From: Pseudomonadota bacterium
GTDB lineage: Bacteria; Pseudomonadota; Alphaproteobacteria; Rhizobiales; Phreatobacteraceae
Assembly: GCA_020161695.1 (NCBI GenBank)
Contig: JAIUOO010000023.1
Coordinates: 24,624 to 88,623, forward strand
Direction: 5' to 3'
DNA length: 64,000 nt
In this document: one piece after another, positions 33,442 through 42,358 of the stretch
How positions within the stretch are numbered: the first letter of the stretch is position 1
Layout: every line of letters starts with the position of its first letter
The notes under the pieces: model-generated
Database searches by the model: none
What the model was told of the DNA's origin: nothing
The model's input: the letters and a program-made list of their open reading frames with translations, nothing else
Program-made: the position numbers and the translations under genes

Positions 33442-34143
33442 ATGTCGCAGCGCCCCATCGATCTTCACTACTGGCCGACGCCGAATGGCTGGAAGATCAC
33501 GATCATGCTGGAGGAATGCGGGCTCCCCTACAACGTGATCACCGTGAACATCGGCAAGGGCGACCAGTTCAAGCCGGACTTCCTGAAGATCGCACCGAAC
33601 AACCGCATGCCGGCCATCGTCGACCCCGACGGGCCGGGCGGCGAGCCGATCTCGGTCTTCGAGTCCGGGGCCATCCTCATGTATCTCGGGCGCAAGACCG
33701 GCCAGTTCTACCCGCAGGACGAGCGCAAGCGCGTCGCGGTCGAGGAATGGCTGATGTGGCAGATGGCCGGTTTCGGGCCGATGCTCGGCCAGACCCACCA
33801 TTTCCGCATCTACGCGCCGGAAAAGCTCGAATATGCCATCAACCGCTATACCAACGAGGCGAACCGCCTCTATGGCGTGCTCAACCGCCGCCTCGAGGGC
33901 CGCGACTATATCTGCGACGACTACACGATCGCCGATATCGCCTGCATCGGCTGGGCCAAGGCCTGGGAGCGGCAGGGGCAGGACATCAACGAGTTCCCGA
34001 ATGTGAAGGCGTGGCTCGAACGCATGCTCGCCCGTCCGGCCGTGCAGCGCGGCCTCATGGTCAACAAGGCGGACCGCAATCCGAACCAGCTGCGCGACGA
34101 TCCGGCGGCGCAGGCGGTGCTGTTCGGGCAGAAGGCGCGCTGA
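33442..34143 (+). CDS. Glutathione S-transferase, Ure2/YfcG type
   Basis: A 233-residue nu-class GST. The N-terminal IDLHYWPTPNGWKITIMLEECGLPYNVITVNIGKGDQFKPDFLKIAPNNRMPAIVD is typical of YfcG, which reduces disulfides of glutathione adducts, and the domain continues with SVFESGAILMYLGRKTG. The C-terminal helical domain follows. The start at 33442 has a CGGAG ribosome site. A GC-rich hairpin after it ends the transcript. Confidence 0.9.
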   Translation: MSQRPIDLHYWPTPNGWKITIMLEECGLPYNVITVNIGKGDQFKPDFLKIAPNNRMPAIVDPDGPGGEPISVFESGAILMYLGRKTGQFYPQDERKRVAVEEWLMWQMAGFGPMLGQTHHFRIYAPEKLEYAINRYTNEANRLYGVLNRRLEGRDYICDDYTIADIACIGWAKAWERQGQDINEFPNVKAWLERMLARPAVQRGLMVNKADRNPNQLRDDPAAQAVLFGQKAR

Positions 34144-34165
34144 CCGGGCGAGTTGCGTTCGGATG

Positions 34166-34188
34166 AGGGCGGCCGGAAGGCCGCCCTT
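34166..34188 (+). terminator. Terminator after the Ure2-type GST gene
   Basis: A 9-bp inverted repeat with a GGAA tetraloop (stems AGGGCGGCC and GGCCGCCCT) followed by a short T-rich stretch (TTGTCGT). It lies between the convergent GST and DUF2147 genes. Confidence 0.55.
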
Positions 34189-34200
34189 GTCGTCCGTGCC

Positions 34201-34608
34201 TCAGTTCACCCGCGTCCAGGTCTGCGAGCGGCAGATCATGCCGCCGAGGACGCAGCCCGACAGCGACATGGAATTGGCCGACGGCATGGTCATGCGGCCG
34301 TTATAGGTCTTGCCGTCCTGGTAGTTGTAGAGCGTGCCCTGCCACGCATTCGGACCATTGGGGCGCATGGTGATCATGCGCACGCCCGCGAGCGCGCGCG
34401 AGCGGAGCGAGGCGTTCTCGTTCTTCTCGTCGGTCGTCTGGCCGCGCACCGAGACGATGGTGCCGCAGATCTGGCCGCCGCAATCGGCGAAGCGCACGCG
34501 CGTATCGCCGGACTGGCTGACGAAGGTCCCGGTCGGGCTCTGGGCGAGGGCCGGGGCGGCAGTCAGGGCGAGGGCGAGCGCCGCGCCGGCGAGGGCGATG
34601 GTCTTCAT
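34201..34608 (-). CDS. DUF2147 domain secreted protein
   Basis: A 135-residue exported protein with signal peptide (to about residue 22, PALAQ-S). It has the DUF2147 (PF09917) features: GTFVSQSGDTRVRFADCGGQICGTIVSV, NAWQGTLYNYQDGKTYNGRM and MSLSGCVLGGMICRSQTWTRV. Four cysteines probably form two disulfides in the periplasm. The family has no known activity. Confidence 0.9.
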   Translation of the reverse strand: MKTIALAGAALALALTAAPALAQSPTGTFVSQSGDTRVRFADCGGQICGTIVSVRGQTTDEKNENASLRSRALAGVRMITMRPNGPNAWQGTLYNYQDGKTYNGRMTMPSANSMSLSGCVLGGMICRSQTWTRVN

Positions 34609-34821
34609 GGGATTTCCTCCGCGGCGCGTCGGTTGCAGCGCGCCTTGCGACCAATGTCGCGCGGCCCGCGCCGGCCGTCCAGTGTCGCCGGGGCACGCTT
34701 GCTTAAGGCTGACGTAGCGTTAATCGATCATTGACCCTTGGGAAGCACACTGCCGCGAAAGAGGTAGCCGGCGGACGTCATGGCCTGGTCTGCCGTGACG
34801 CTGCGTGATCGGAGATCGCCC

Positions 34822-35103
34822 ATGGTGATGGTCCTCGCCGAGGCTGATGCCCCGTCCATCGTGCCGATGGAACTGGAGAACTACGCGCCCCGCGAGCTCG
34901 GCACGCTCTATGCGGCGGGCCGGGTGGTTCCGCGCGATCTGGTTGCCGCCCACATGTGGTTCAACATCGCGGCGCTGCGCGGCGACCGCGAGGCCGCTGC
35001 CCAGCGCCAGGAAGTCGCCGCCGAGATGAGCAAGGACGAGATCGCGCAGGCGCTCGGCTGGGCTCGGGCCTGGCTCGAATCGCAGGCGCCCGTGCGGGCC
35101 TGA
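34822..35103 (+). CDS. Sel1-repeat-like protein
   Basis: A 93-residue protein whose middle, LGTLYAAGRVVPRDLVAAHMWFNIAALRGDREAAAQRQEVAAEM, is a recognisable Sel1-type helical repeat, usually a scaffold for protein contacts. There is no signal peptide. The ATG at 34822 has GGAGAT 7 bases upstream. It is convergent with the YfhO-like gene, and the two stop codons are 3 bases apart. The partner is unknown. Confidence 0.75.
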   Translation: MVMVLAEADAPSIVPMELENYAPRELGTLYAAGRVVPRDLVAAHMWFNIAALRGDREAAAQRQEVAAEMSKDEIAQALGWARAWLESQAPVRA

Positions 35104-35105
35104 CC

Positions 35106-37469
35106 TCAGCGCTTGCCGCGCACGGTCGCCAGCGCTGCCGACAGGTTCTCGGCGCTGAAGGGGCGAAATCGAAAGACGATCTCATGCCGGCCCGGCGTCA
35201 GTTCGACGCCGCGGAACAGCACGTTGGCGCGCAGCAGCGGCCGGCGCTGGCCGTTCACGGTGACCTCCCAGCCGGGATAGTCGAGGTCGTGCAGAACGAG
35301 GATGCTGGCGACCTCGGTCTCGGCCACCAGCCGCACGGAGTTGAGGCGATAGTCGGCAATGGCGACGCGACCCGGCGTCGGGCGGCCGGGATCGTCGGTC
35401 GCGGGAGGCACCGCCTCGACCGGATCGCCGCGCGAGATCAGCACTTCGGATTCGATGTCGAAGGCGGGGATCTCGCCAGCCTGCAGGGTCGCCTCGACGT
35501 CGATGGCGCGGTAGCGGGCGGCCAGCAGGGCGCGTGGCGCTGCCCGGGGCAGGCGGTAGATCCAGTAGGGTGGACCCTGCATCAGCGTTTCGAGCCGGGG
35601 GCGCGGCAGGCCCGCGGGCATCTCGCCGAGCGGCTTGTCGAACATGACGAGTTCGATGCCGAGAAGGCGGGCGAGCAGCGAACGATAACCGCGGAATGTC
35701 TGCGGAAAGGGCCGCAGGCGCGGCTCGTGGGCGGTCTCCGCGGCGCCCGTCGCGCGTTCGTAGAGCGCGAAGCGTAGCGGATTGTAGCCGAGCGTCGCCT
35801 CGATCCCGTAGGTCATGCCGGCATTCTGCCAGCCGTTCTCCGGTCCGAGAATTTCGACGCGCGGGCGGCGGCCGGCGGCATGATCGCCATTCGACGCGGC
35901 GAGCAGGATCGACAGCGCGGCGCGATCGGGCGAGGGCTCGTCGCGGAACACGGCATAGACGCTCTTCGCCTCGGCATTGATCGGCGTCGTGACGTTGTGG
36001 AAGCAGAGCTCGGCTATCGCGAGCGCCGCGAGGGCCGTGGCGGCGAGCGTGACTCTTTCGGGCGTGCGCAACCGGCGCAGCAGCCAGAGCGTGACGGCGC
36101 AGACGACCGCCGCGCCGCCGAGCGCGGTCAGGGCCACGACGAGATGGGTGGAGGTCGGCGCGCGGGCGAGGGCGAAGCCGACGCCGACCGCCGCGAGCGC
36201 CGCGAAGGCGGCGAGCGAGATCCGGTTCAAGGCCAGCCGGCCGCGCATCGCTGCGTCGAGGCTGCCGCCGGCGATCATCGCGATGGCGAGGATGAGGATG
36301 AAAGTGGCATCGGCCGGCCGGCGATAGAGGGACACGCCCGGGATGAGCTCAAAGGCGAAGCGGAACAGCGGCGTGTGCGCGCCGAGCGCATAGACGAGGC
36401 TCGCCGCGCCGAGACCGGCGAAAAAGCGCATCCCCGGACGGAATGCCGCGCCGCCCGCAAGGCCGATCCCGACCGTGAGCAGCGTTGCGACCGCGCCGAC
36501 ATGCAGGAAGTTCACGGAGCGGTCGGTCCAGTCGAAATTCGGCCAATGCGGCGTGCCGGGCCCGAAATAGAGGTCGGTGCGCTGCAGCCCGCCGAACATG
36601 TCGGCCGCGAACAGACCGATCAGGTTGAACGGGTCGAGCGAGCCATAGGCCGCGGTCTGGAACGCCACCATCGGCCGGTTGGAGAAGGCAGCGAACTGGA
36701 GGGTCAGCAGCAGCGGCACGGCGAGAATGGCAGCGCCAACCGCGCCCATCAGCAGAATGCATGGCCCTCGCGAGCGCAGCCAGCCTACGAGCGGGCGGTG
36801 CGTAGCCGCATGGGTCAGCGCGAAAGCGACCAGCACGAGGCAGCCGAGGAAGGCGATCTGGTCACGGCCCAGCGCCATCACGGCGGCGGCGATGCCGAAG
36901 GCGACCGACCAGCGCCACGAACGGCGGTCGAGCGCGCGTTCGAGGAACAGGAGGCAGACCGGCAGCCAGGCGTAGGAGACGACGAGGCCGATATGCTGGA
37001 GCCGGCCCATGGCTGGGCCGCCGAAGAACACGATGGCGGCTGCGAGCACGGCCGCCTGCGGCGCGAAGCCCCGGCGCGCGCAGAGCGCGGCGGTGGCGGC
37101 AGCCGCGCCGGCGAGATGGGCCAGCGCGATCGCGTCGAAGGCGCCCATCGGCGCCTTGGGCGCCAGCCACGCGGCGATCAGGAAGGTCGGCGAGAACAGC
37201 AGGGATTGCGGGTCGGCGACCGAGGGAAATCCCGAGAAATGGTAGGGATTCCACAGCGGCAGTTCGCACTGCGAGAGGGCTCGGCCGACGAAGCGGAAGA
37301 AATTGTAGAACTGCGACTTGGCGTCCCACGGAATGGTCACCGCCTCGACGGTGTAGGCCGCGACCGTGATGGCCCAGAAGGCGAGGATCGTGGCGGCAAC
37401 GGCCAGCGTCTCGCGCCGCGTCCATGCGCGCGGATTGCCGGGCAGGCGGTCGGCTTCTGTGTCGCTCAC
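35106..37469 (-). CDS. YfhO-like polytopic membrane protein
   Basis: A 787-residue membrane protein with about eleven hydrophobic spans and a long C-terminal soluble domain (roughly residues 480-787). The family mark is the N-terminal loop FNFFRFVGRALSQCELPLWNPYHFSGFPSVADPQS-type region, with the GT-C glycosyltransferase-like acidic/aromatic pattern. YfhO-type proteins are thought to glycosylate wall or teichoic material in Gram-positives; the role here is inferred only. It begins 43 bases after the MFS stop. Confidence 0.83.
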   Translation of the reverse strand: MSDTEADRLPGNPRAWTRRETLAVAATILAFWAITVAAYTVEAVTIPWDAKSQFYNFFRFVGRALSQCELPLWNPYHFSGFPSVADPQSLLFSPTFLIAAWLAPKAPMGAFDAIALAHLAGAAAATAALCARRGFAPQAAVLAAAIVFFGGPAMGRLQHIGLVVSYAWLPVCLLFLERALDRRSWRWSVAFGIAAAVMALGRDQIAFLGCLVLVAFALTHAATHRPLVGWLRSRGPCILLMGAVGAAILAVPLLLTLQFAAFSNRPMVAFQTAAYGSLDPFNLIGLFAADMFGGLQRTDLYFGPGTPHWPNFDWTDRSVNFLHVGAVATLLTVGIGLAGGAAFRPGMRFFAGLGAASLVYALGAHTPLFRFAFELIPGVSLYRRPADATFILILAIAMIAGGSLDAAMRGRLALNRISLAAFAALAAVGVGFALARAPTSTHLVVALTALGGAAVVCAVTLWLLRRLRTPERVTLAATALAALAIAELCFHNVTTPINAEAKSVYAVFRDEPSPDRAALSILLAASNGDHAAGRRPRVEILGPENGWQNAGMTYGIEATLGYNPLRFALYERATGAAETAHEPRLRPFPQTFRGYRSLLARLLGIELVMFDKPLGEMPAGLPRPRLETLMQGPPYWIYRLPRAAPRALLAARYRAIDVEATLQAGEIPAFDIESEVLISRGDPVEAVPPATDDPGRPTPGRVAIADYRLNSVRLVAETEVASILVLHDLDYPGWEVTVNGQRRPLLRANVLFRGVELTPGRHEIVFRFRPFSAENLSAALATVRGKR

Positions 37470-37512
37470 GCGCCGCTTGTAGCCGAGCCGTCCGGGCGCG
37501 GATATGGCGGCG

Positions 37513-38733
37513 TCACGCGGCGGCCTTGCGGCGCTCGGCCTCGATGTCCGGGAGGAAGATGGTGAGGAGCCCGATCAGCGGCAGGAACGAGCAGACGGTG
37601 AAGACGAAGCCGATGCCACGCGCGTCGGCGATCTGGCCGAGCACCGCCGCGCCGATGCCGCCCATGCCGAAGGCGAAGCCGAAGAACAGTCCGGAGATCA
37701 TGCCGACCTTCCCCGGCACCAGTTCCTGCGCATAGACGAGGATGGCGGAGAAGGCGGAGGCCATGATCAGACCGATCACCACGGTGAGGACGGCCGTGCC
37801 GACGAGGCCCGCATAGGGCAGGACGAGGGTGAAGGGCAGGGCGCCGAGGATCGAACCCCAGATGACCAGCTTGCGTCCGAAGCGGTCGCCGATCGGGCCG
37901 CCGAGCAGCGTGCCGGCTGCGAGACCGCCGAGGAACATGAACAACAGGATCTGCGAGCCCTGTACCGACACGCCGAAGCGCTCGATGGCGTAGAACGTGT
38001 AGTAGCTCGAGAGACTCGCAATGTAGATGTATTTGGAGAAGATCAGCAGGGCGAGAACGATCAGGGTTCTCAGCACCAGTCCGCGAGGCAGGGCGGGCGG
38101 CAGCACCGCAGGCGCGGGGGATTTGGCCGCCGCGGCGCGCCTGCCGGCATACCAGGCGCCGACGCGGGCGAGCACGACCATGCCGGTCAGCGCGAGGCCT
38201 GCGAACCAGGCAAGGCTCTCCTGGCCCCGGGGCAGAATGATGAAGGCGGCGAAGAGCGGGCCGGCCGCTGTGCCGACATTGCCGCCGACCTGGAACAGCG
38301 ACTGTGCGAGGCCGTGCCGGCCGCCTGACGCGAGGCGCGCCATGCGCGAGGATTCCGGATGGAAGATCGCCGATCCAAGGCCGACCAGCGCCGCGCCGAC
38401 CAGCAGCAGCCCGTAGCTGGTCGCATAGGCGAGCACGAACAGGCCGGCGAGCGAGGAGCCCATGCCGACAACCAGCGAATAGGGCTGGGGCCGCTTGTCG
38501 GTGTAGAAGCCGATCAGCGGCTGGAGCAGCGAGGCCGTGCCGTTGAAGACCAGGGTCAGAAGCCCGATCTGGCCGAAATCGAGGGCGTAATTGTCCTTCA
38601 GCAACGGATAGATCGCCGTGATCAGCGACTGCATCACGTCGTTGAAGAAATGGCAGAGGCTAAGGGCCGCAAGGATGCCGAAAGTGGTCGTTTCGGCGGC
38701 GGGCCGCCGGTCCCCGGCAGTGGCGGTGGTCAC
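37513..38733 (-). CDS. MFS transporter, fosmidomycin-resistance (Fsr) type
   Basis: A 406-residue major-facilitator transporter with twelve probable spans. The start ILAALSLCHFFNDVMQSLITAIYPLLKDNYALDFGQIGLLTLVFNGTASLLQPLIG is characteristic of the Fsr branch, and the central HPESSRMARLASGGRHGLAQSLFQVGGNVG also fits. Fsr exports fosmidomycin in E. coli; here the natural substrate is unknown. It starts with GTG after a GGGAGGA site. YfhO-like follows on the same strand. Confidence 0.88.
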   Translation of the reverse strand: MTTATAGDRRPAAETTTFGILAALSLCHFFNDVMQSLITAIYPLLKDNYALDFGQIGLLTLVFNGTASLLQPLIGFYTDKRPQPYSLVVGMGSSLAGLFVLAYATSYGLLLVGAALVGLGSAIFHPESSRMARLASGGRHGLAQSLFQVGGNVGTAAGPLFAAFIILPRGQESLAWFAGLALTGMVVLARVGAWYAGRRAAAAKSPAPAVLPPALPRGLVLRTLIVLALLIFSKYIYIASLSSYYTFYAIERFGVSVQGSQILLFMFLGGLAAGTLLGGPIGDRFGRKLVIWGSILGALPFTLVLPYAGLVGTAVLTVVIGLIMASAFSAILVYAQELVPGKVGMISGLFFGFAFGMGGIGAAVLGQIADARGIGFVFTVCSFLPLIGLLTIFLPDIEAERRKAAA

Positions 38734-38881
38734 GGCATCATCCTCCCGCGGGGACGGATGCCCGCGCAGCGTCTCCGCCTCGGGAGGGGCGGTTCACGGG
38801 ATAGAGGCTGACGGGACGCTACGGGTCAACGCGCGCCGCGCAGGGCGGCCCGGCGCGCAGGGCGGGGCTTGCTGCCAGCCT

Positions 38882-39022
38882 CTACTCGGCCTCGGGCGCG
38901 CCTGACAGTTCGAGCTCGGCCACGACCGATTTCATGATCTCGACCGGGCGATCGACGGCGTTGGATTCCGGCGGTCCCTCGAAGACGATGTCGCCGGCGG
39001 AGGCGCCGAGATTGCGCGCCAC
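38882..39022 (-). CDS. Short orphan reading frame, possibly a gene remnant
   Basis: Downstream of the SDR gene on the same strand, a frame open from the SDR stop to a TAG encodes 46 residues if read from a GTG (VARNLGASAGDIVFEGPP..., ending SGAPEAE). Its codon use is strongly coding-like: nearly every third position is G or C. No good ribosome site precedes the GTG, so it may be the tail of a broken gene. I do not recognise the family. Confidence 0.35.
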   Translation of the reverse strand: MARNLGASAGDIVFEGPPESNAVDRPVEIMKSVVAELELSGAPEAE

Positions 39023-39076
39023 CAGGACAGCACGCGGTTCGAGGTTTCCTGCCGCTGGCCGCGCTGCCAGGGCGCG

Positions 39077-39859
39077 TCAGAACACCGTATAGCCGCCGTC
39101 GATGACCAGCGTCTGCGCCGTGTGATAGCTCGACGCGCCGCTCATCAGATAGACCGCGATGCCGCCGAAATCCGAGGGCTGGCCGAACCGCCGCACGGGA
39201 ATGCGCGGCGTCACGGCGCCCGCGAATTTCGGATTGGCGAAGGTCGCCTCGGTCATGTCGGTGGCGATCCAGCCGGGCAGGATGGTGTTGGCGGTGACGC
39301 CGTAGCGGGCGAGTTCCACGGCCAGCGCGCGCACCATGGCGTTCACCGCGCCCTTGGAGGCGCCGTAATGCTCGTTGAAGGCCGCGCCGTCGATGGAGGC
39401 GACCGAGGATGTCGCGATCAGCCGGCCATAGGCGTCGCCCGCCTTGGCGCGCTCGATCATGTGCTTCGCCGCCACCTGGAAGCAGTGCATGACGCCCTCG
39501 ACATTGGCGGTCATGACGCGGTGGAAGTCCTCGACGGGACGATCGACGAACGGCCCCTTGCTGGCTCCGGTCACGCCGGCATTGGCGATCATGCCGTCGA
39601 CGCGGCCGAAGGCCTTCAGCGTGGCCGCGAAGGCGGCCTCGACCGAGGCGCGGTCCGTGACGTCGACGCTCTGCGCCTCAGCACGCACGCCCAGCGCCGA
39701 GAGCTTCGCCACTGCCTCGGCATTCTTCGCCTCGCTCCGGCCCCAGACGGAGATGGCGCAGCCGGCATTGGCCAGCGCCTCGGCCATGCCGAGCCCGATG
39801 CCGCCATTACCGCCGGTAACAACCGCCACGCGGCCGGTGAGATCGAAGGGATTGGCCAT
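39077..39859 (-). CDS. SDR family oxidoreductase
   Basis: A 260-residue short-chain dehydrogenase/reductase. The cofactor motif VVTGGNGGIGLGMAEAL, the NAGVTG loop, the catalytic Ser in ATSSVASIDG and the Tyr-x-x-x-Lys in HYGASKGAVN are all present. Such enzymes oxidise or reduce alcohols, ketones or sugars with NAD(P); the substrate is not predictable here. It lies downstream of the MerR/SelW-like pair on the same strand, with a 104-base gap. Confidence 0.9.
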   Translation of the reverse strand: MANPFDLTGRVAVVTGGNGGIGLGMAEALANAGCAISVWGRSEAKNAEAVAKLSALGVRAEAQSVDVTDRASVEAAFAATLKAFGRVDGMIANAGVTGASKGPFVDRPVEDFHRVMTANVEGVMHCFQVAAKHMIERAKAGDAYGRLIATSSVASIDGAAFNEHYGASKGAVNAMVRALAVELARYGVTANTILPGWIATDMTEATFANPKFAGAVTPRIPVRRFGQPSDFGGIAVYLMSGASSYHTAQTLVIDGGYTVF

Positions 39860-39963
39860 GACCTGTTCGCTCGTTGCTGTTTCGCTGTCGGGCGTCAGGG
39901 GAGCGTGCGCGGGCGGGCGGCGTCAACGCCGCCGTGCGGGGGAGGGATGGTCGGCCCGCGATG

Positions 39964-40269
39964 TCAGGAAGCGGCCGGCCGATCGACATGGCCGAGGTCG
40001 CGTCCGGGATCGAGCCGGTCGCGCACGCGCTGTTTCAGTGCCTTTGAATCCGGGAAGCCGCCGTCGCGCTTGCGCTCCCAGATGACGTCGCCGTCATAGG
40101 CGATCTCGAAGACACCGCCGGTGCCGGGCCTGAGCGAAACCTCGCCCAGTTCCGTGCCGAAGGTCGACAGCAGTTCCTGCGCCATCCAGGCCGAGCGCAG
40201 CAGCCACTGGCACTGGGTGCAGTAGGTGATGGCGATGCGCGGTTTGGCTGTGTTCGGCGCGTCGGTCAT
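39964..40269 (-). CDS. SelT/SelW/SelH-like thioredoxin-fold protein
   Basis: A 101-residue Rdx-family protein with the motif TYCTQCQWLLR, where eukaryotic relatives carry selenocysteine; here both positions are cysteine, giving a CxxC. It also has the typical GGVFEIAYDGDVIWERKRDGGFPDSKALKQRVRDRL. It is probably a redox protein of the cytoplasm. It starts 7 bases after the MerR stop and is therefore in the same transcript. Confidence 0.88.
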   Translation of the reverse strand: MTDAPNTAKPRIAITYCTQCQWLLRSAWMAQELLSTFGTELGEVSLRPGTGGVFEIAYDGDVIWERKRDGGFPDSKALKQRVRDRLDPGRDLGHVDRPAAS

Positions 40270-40276
40270 GGCGGTC

Positions 40277-40717
40277 TCAATGGTGCGCGTGGTCGCAGAG
40301 GTCGTGGTCGGCGAGCACTTCGATGACCCGGCACTCGCCGATCGAACCGTGCCCGCCGCAATCGACCATGCGGGCGATCTCGCCGCGCAGCGCGGTCAGG
40401 CGCGCGATGCGGTCGTCGATATCGGCGAGGTGCTGGCGCGCGATGGCATCGGCATCGGCACAGGGCCGATCCGGCTCGCCGGCCAGCGCCAGAAGCTGGC
40501 GGATTTCCTCGATCTCGAAGCCGAGGTCACGGGCATGGCGAATGAATTTCAGCCGCCGCACGTCGCTGGCGCCATAGGTCCGGCGGTTGGACTCGGTGCG
40601 CGGCGCGGCGTTCATCAGGCCGATCTGCTCGTAGTAGCGGATGGTCGGCACCTTGACCCCGGCGGTCCTCGCCAGCGTGCCGATGGGAAGGGGTTTGGTC
40701 GGCGAAAGACCCTTCAT
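40277..40717 (-). CDS. MerR family metal-responsive-type regulator
   Basis: A 146-residue MerR regulator. The winged HTH is PIGTLARTAGVKVPTIRYYEQIGLM, followed by the dimerisation helix. The C-terminal loop DCGGHGSIGECRVIEVLADHDLCDHAHH is rich in Cys and His, like the metal-binding loops of ZntR/CadR-type members, so Zn, Cd or a similar metal is a plausible signal. The ATG at 40717 has GGGAGC upstream. It precedes the SelW-like gene in one transcript and has a palindrome in its own promoter. Confidence 0.87.
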   Translation of the reverse strand: MKGLSPTKPLPIGTLARTAGVKVPTIRYYEQIGLMNAAPRTESNRRTYGASDVRRLKFIRHARDLGFEIEEIRQLLALAGEPDRPCADADAIARQHLADIDDRIARLTALRGEIARMVDCGGHGSIGECRVIEVLADHDLCDHAHH

Positions 40718-40733
40718 GGTGGCGCTCCCGATG

Positions 40734-40748
40734 CTCCAGTCGCTGGAG
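40734..40748. promoter_or_regulatory. MerR-type operator palindrome
   Basis: A perfect inverted repeat, arms CTCCAG (40734-40739) and CTGGAG (40743-40748) with three central bases, 17 bases upstream of the merR start. Such short-spaced palindromes in the promoter are the usual binding site of MerR proteins. The promoter elements around it are not clear enough to call a 19-bp spacer. Confidence 0.5.
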
Positions 40749-40886
40749 GATTTAAGCACCGGGCGGCCCGAATGGAAGGCGGTTCGGCATTGCTTCGCCA
40801 TTCGCGCCGTGCAGCCGCCATTCATCTGCCGGCCATTGTCGCGACATGAAGACCGCTATGATCCGCAAGCGTCACCGGAGGCTGCC

Positions 40887-41375
40887 ATGGCCCGCTTTCT
40901 GACCCGTCCTCTCGCCCTTGCCGTTCCCGCCCTCGGCCTCACTCTGGCGGTGGGAATCGCGTCAGCCCAGACGACCCCGCCCATCGTGCCGGTCAATCCG
41001 CCCGCGGCGCGCGACAGCGAGGGCGGTCGCTTCGTGCTGCGCGACATTTCCGGCGGGTTCCTGCGGATGGACACCCGCACCGGCCAGATTTCGACCTGCA
41101 CGCAGGCATCCGGCGCCTTCACCTGCCGCATGGCGGCCGACGACCGCACGGCGCTCGACCAGGAGATCGAGCGGCTGCGGGCGGAGAACGAGGCATTGAG
41201 GCGCGGCGGTGCGACGGCTCTGGCCCGCCCCGGCCAGCCCGGCGACCAGGGCCTCAACCTGCCGAGCGATGCGGAGGTCGATCGCGCCCTGTCGCTTGCC
41301 GAGCGCATCTGGCGGCGCCTGCGCGGCATGATCCGCGAAGCCGAGCAAGACACGCCGGCCGACCGCCGGCTCTAG
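40887..41375 (+). CDS. Secreted protein with coiled-coil segment
   Basis: A 162-residue exported protein with signal peptide (to about residue 28, GIASAQ-T). The mature part has a short beta-like domain with two cysteines (ISTCTQASGAFTCRMAADDR), then a probable coiled coil (DQEIERLRAENEALRRGG) and a charged helical end. I do not recognise a named family, although similar secreted proteins are common in Rhizobiales. A CCGGAGG ribosome site precedes the start. Confidence 0.7.
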   Translation: MARFLTRPLALAVPALGLTLAVGIASAQTTPPIVPVNPPAARDSEGGRFVLRDISGGFLRMDTRTGQISTCTQASGAFTCRMAADDRTALDQEIERLRAENEALRRGGATALARPGQPGDQGLNLPSDAEVDRALSLAERIWRRLRGMIREAEQDTPADRRL

Positions 41376-41391
41376 CGCGACTGAGGCCGGA

Positions 41392-42234
41392 TCAGCCGGC
41401 GCGGCGATAGGGCGGCTTGTCGAGCCCTTTCGGCGAGAGGGTGAAGACCTCGACGCCGGTTTCCGTCACCGCGACGGTGTGCTCGAACTGGGCCGAGAGC
41501 GAGCGGTCGCGCGTGACCGCGGTCCAGCCGTCGGACAGGACCTTCACATGCGGCCGGCCGAGATTGATCATCGGCTCGATGGTGAAGAACATGCCAGGCT
41601 TCAGCAGGCTGCCTTCGCCGGGGCGGCCGAGATGGACGATGTTCGGCTCGTCGTGGAACATGCGGCCGAGGCCATGGCCACAGAAGTCGCGCACCACGCT
41701 CATGTGCTGCGGCTCGACGAAGCTCTGGATCGCATGGCCGATGTCGCCGACGGTGTTGCCGGGCTTCACGGCCGCAATGCCCAGCATGAGCGACTCGTAG
41801 GTCACGTCGATCAGGCGCTCGGCGCGGCGCGGCACGTTGCCGATGGCATACATGCGCGAGGAATCGCCGTGCCAGCCGTCGAGGATGAAGGTCACGTCGA
41901 CATTGACGATGTCGCCGTCGCGGAACGGCTTCTCGTTCGGCATGCCGTGGCAGACGACGTGGTTGATCGAGGTGCAGCACGAAAACTCGTAGCCGCGATA
42001 GCCGAGCGTCGCCGGCAGCGCGCCATGGTCGAGCGCGAACTCGAAGACGAGGCGGTCGATGCGGTCGGTGGGGACGCCTTCCTTCACCTCGTCGACGAGC
42101 ATGTCGAGGCATTCGGCCACGAGCCGGCCGGCCTTGCGCATCCCGGCGAAGGCTTCCGGCCCGTAGAGTTTGATCTGGCCGTTCTTGCGCAGCGGCGCGG
42201 TGCCGGCATCGACATAGGAAACCAAGGGCTGCAT
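41392..42234 (-). CDS. map: Type I methionine aminopeptidase
   Basis: A 280-residue enzyme that removes the initiator methionine. The metal ligands are visible: Asp in VNVDVTF, Asp in WHGDSSR, His in GHGLGRMFHDEP, Glu in TIEPMIN and Glu in FEHTVAV, plus the substrate-binding His in SINHVVCHG. The N-terminal extension before the catalytic core is short. The ATG at 42234 fits the family; an earlier ATG would lie in the upstream terminator region. Confidence 0.95.
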   Translation of the reverse strand: MQPLVSYVDAGTAPLRKNGQIKLYGPEAFAGMRKAGRLVAECLDMLVDEVKEGVPTDRIDRLVFEFALDHGALPATLGYRGYEFSCCTSINHVVCHGMPNEKPFRDGDIVNVDVTFILDGWHGDSSRMYAIGNVPRRAERLIDVTYESLMLGIAAVKPGNTVGDIGHAIQSFVEPQHMSVVRDFCGHGLGRMFHDEPNIVHLGRPGEGSLLKPGMFFTIEPMINLGRPHVKVLSDGWTAVTRDRSLSAQFEHTVAVTETGVEVFTLSPKGLDKPPYRRAG

Positions 42235-42302
42235 CCTCGAAAAGCGGCGCGGGGCGAAGGCAATGCCCCTGTTGAAAATCTGCAGGAAAAATAAGCAAAT
42301 TG

Positions 42303-42331
42303 CCTGCCCGCGCAAGGTTTGCGCGGGCAGG
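42303..42331 (-). terminator. Rho-independent terminator of the dehydrogenase gene
   Basis: A perfect 13-bp inverted repeat with a 3-base loop. Read on the minus strand it is followed by a T-rich stretch (CAATTTGCTTATTTTT), giving a strong intrinsic terminator after the oxidoreductase gene and before map. Confidence 0.85.
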
Positions 42332-42358
42332 CCAGCGAGACGCGGCCCTTGCGGGCGA

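Noticed and set aside
35880..37565. A 561-codon plus-strand frame opposite the YfhO-like gene
   Set aside because: Antisense shadow of a membrane-protein gene. Charged, Arg/Glu-rich sequence is typical of such complements.
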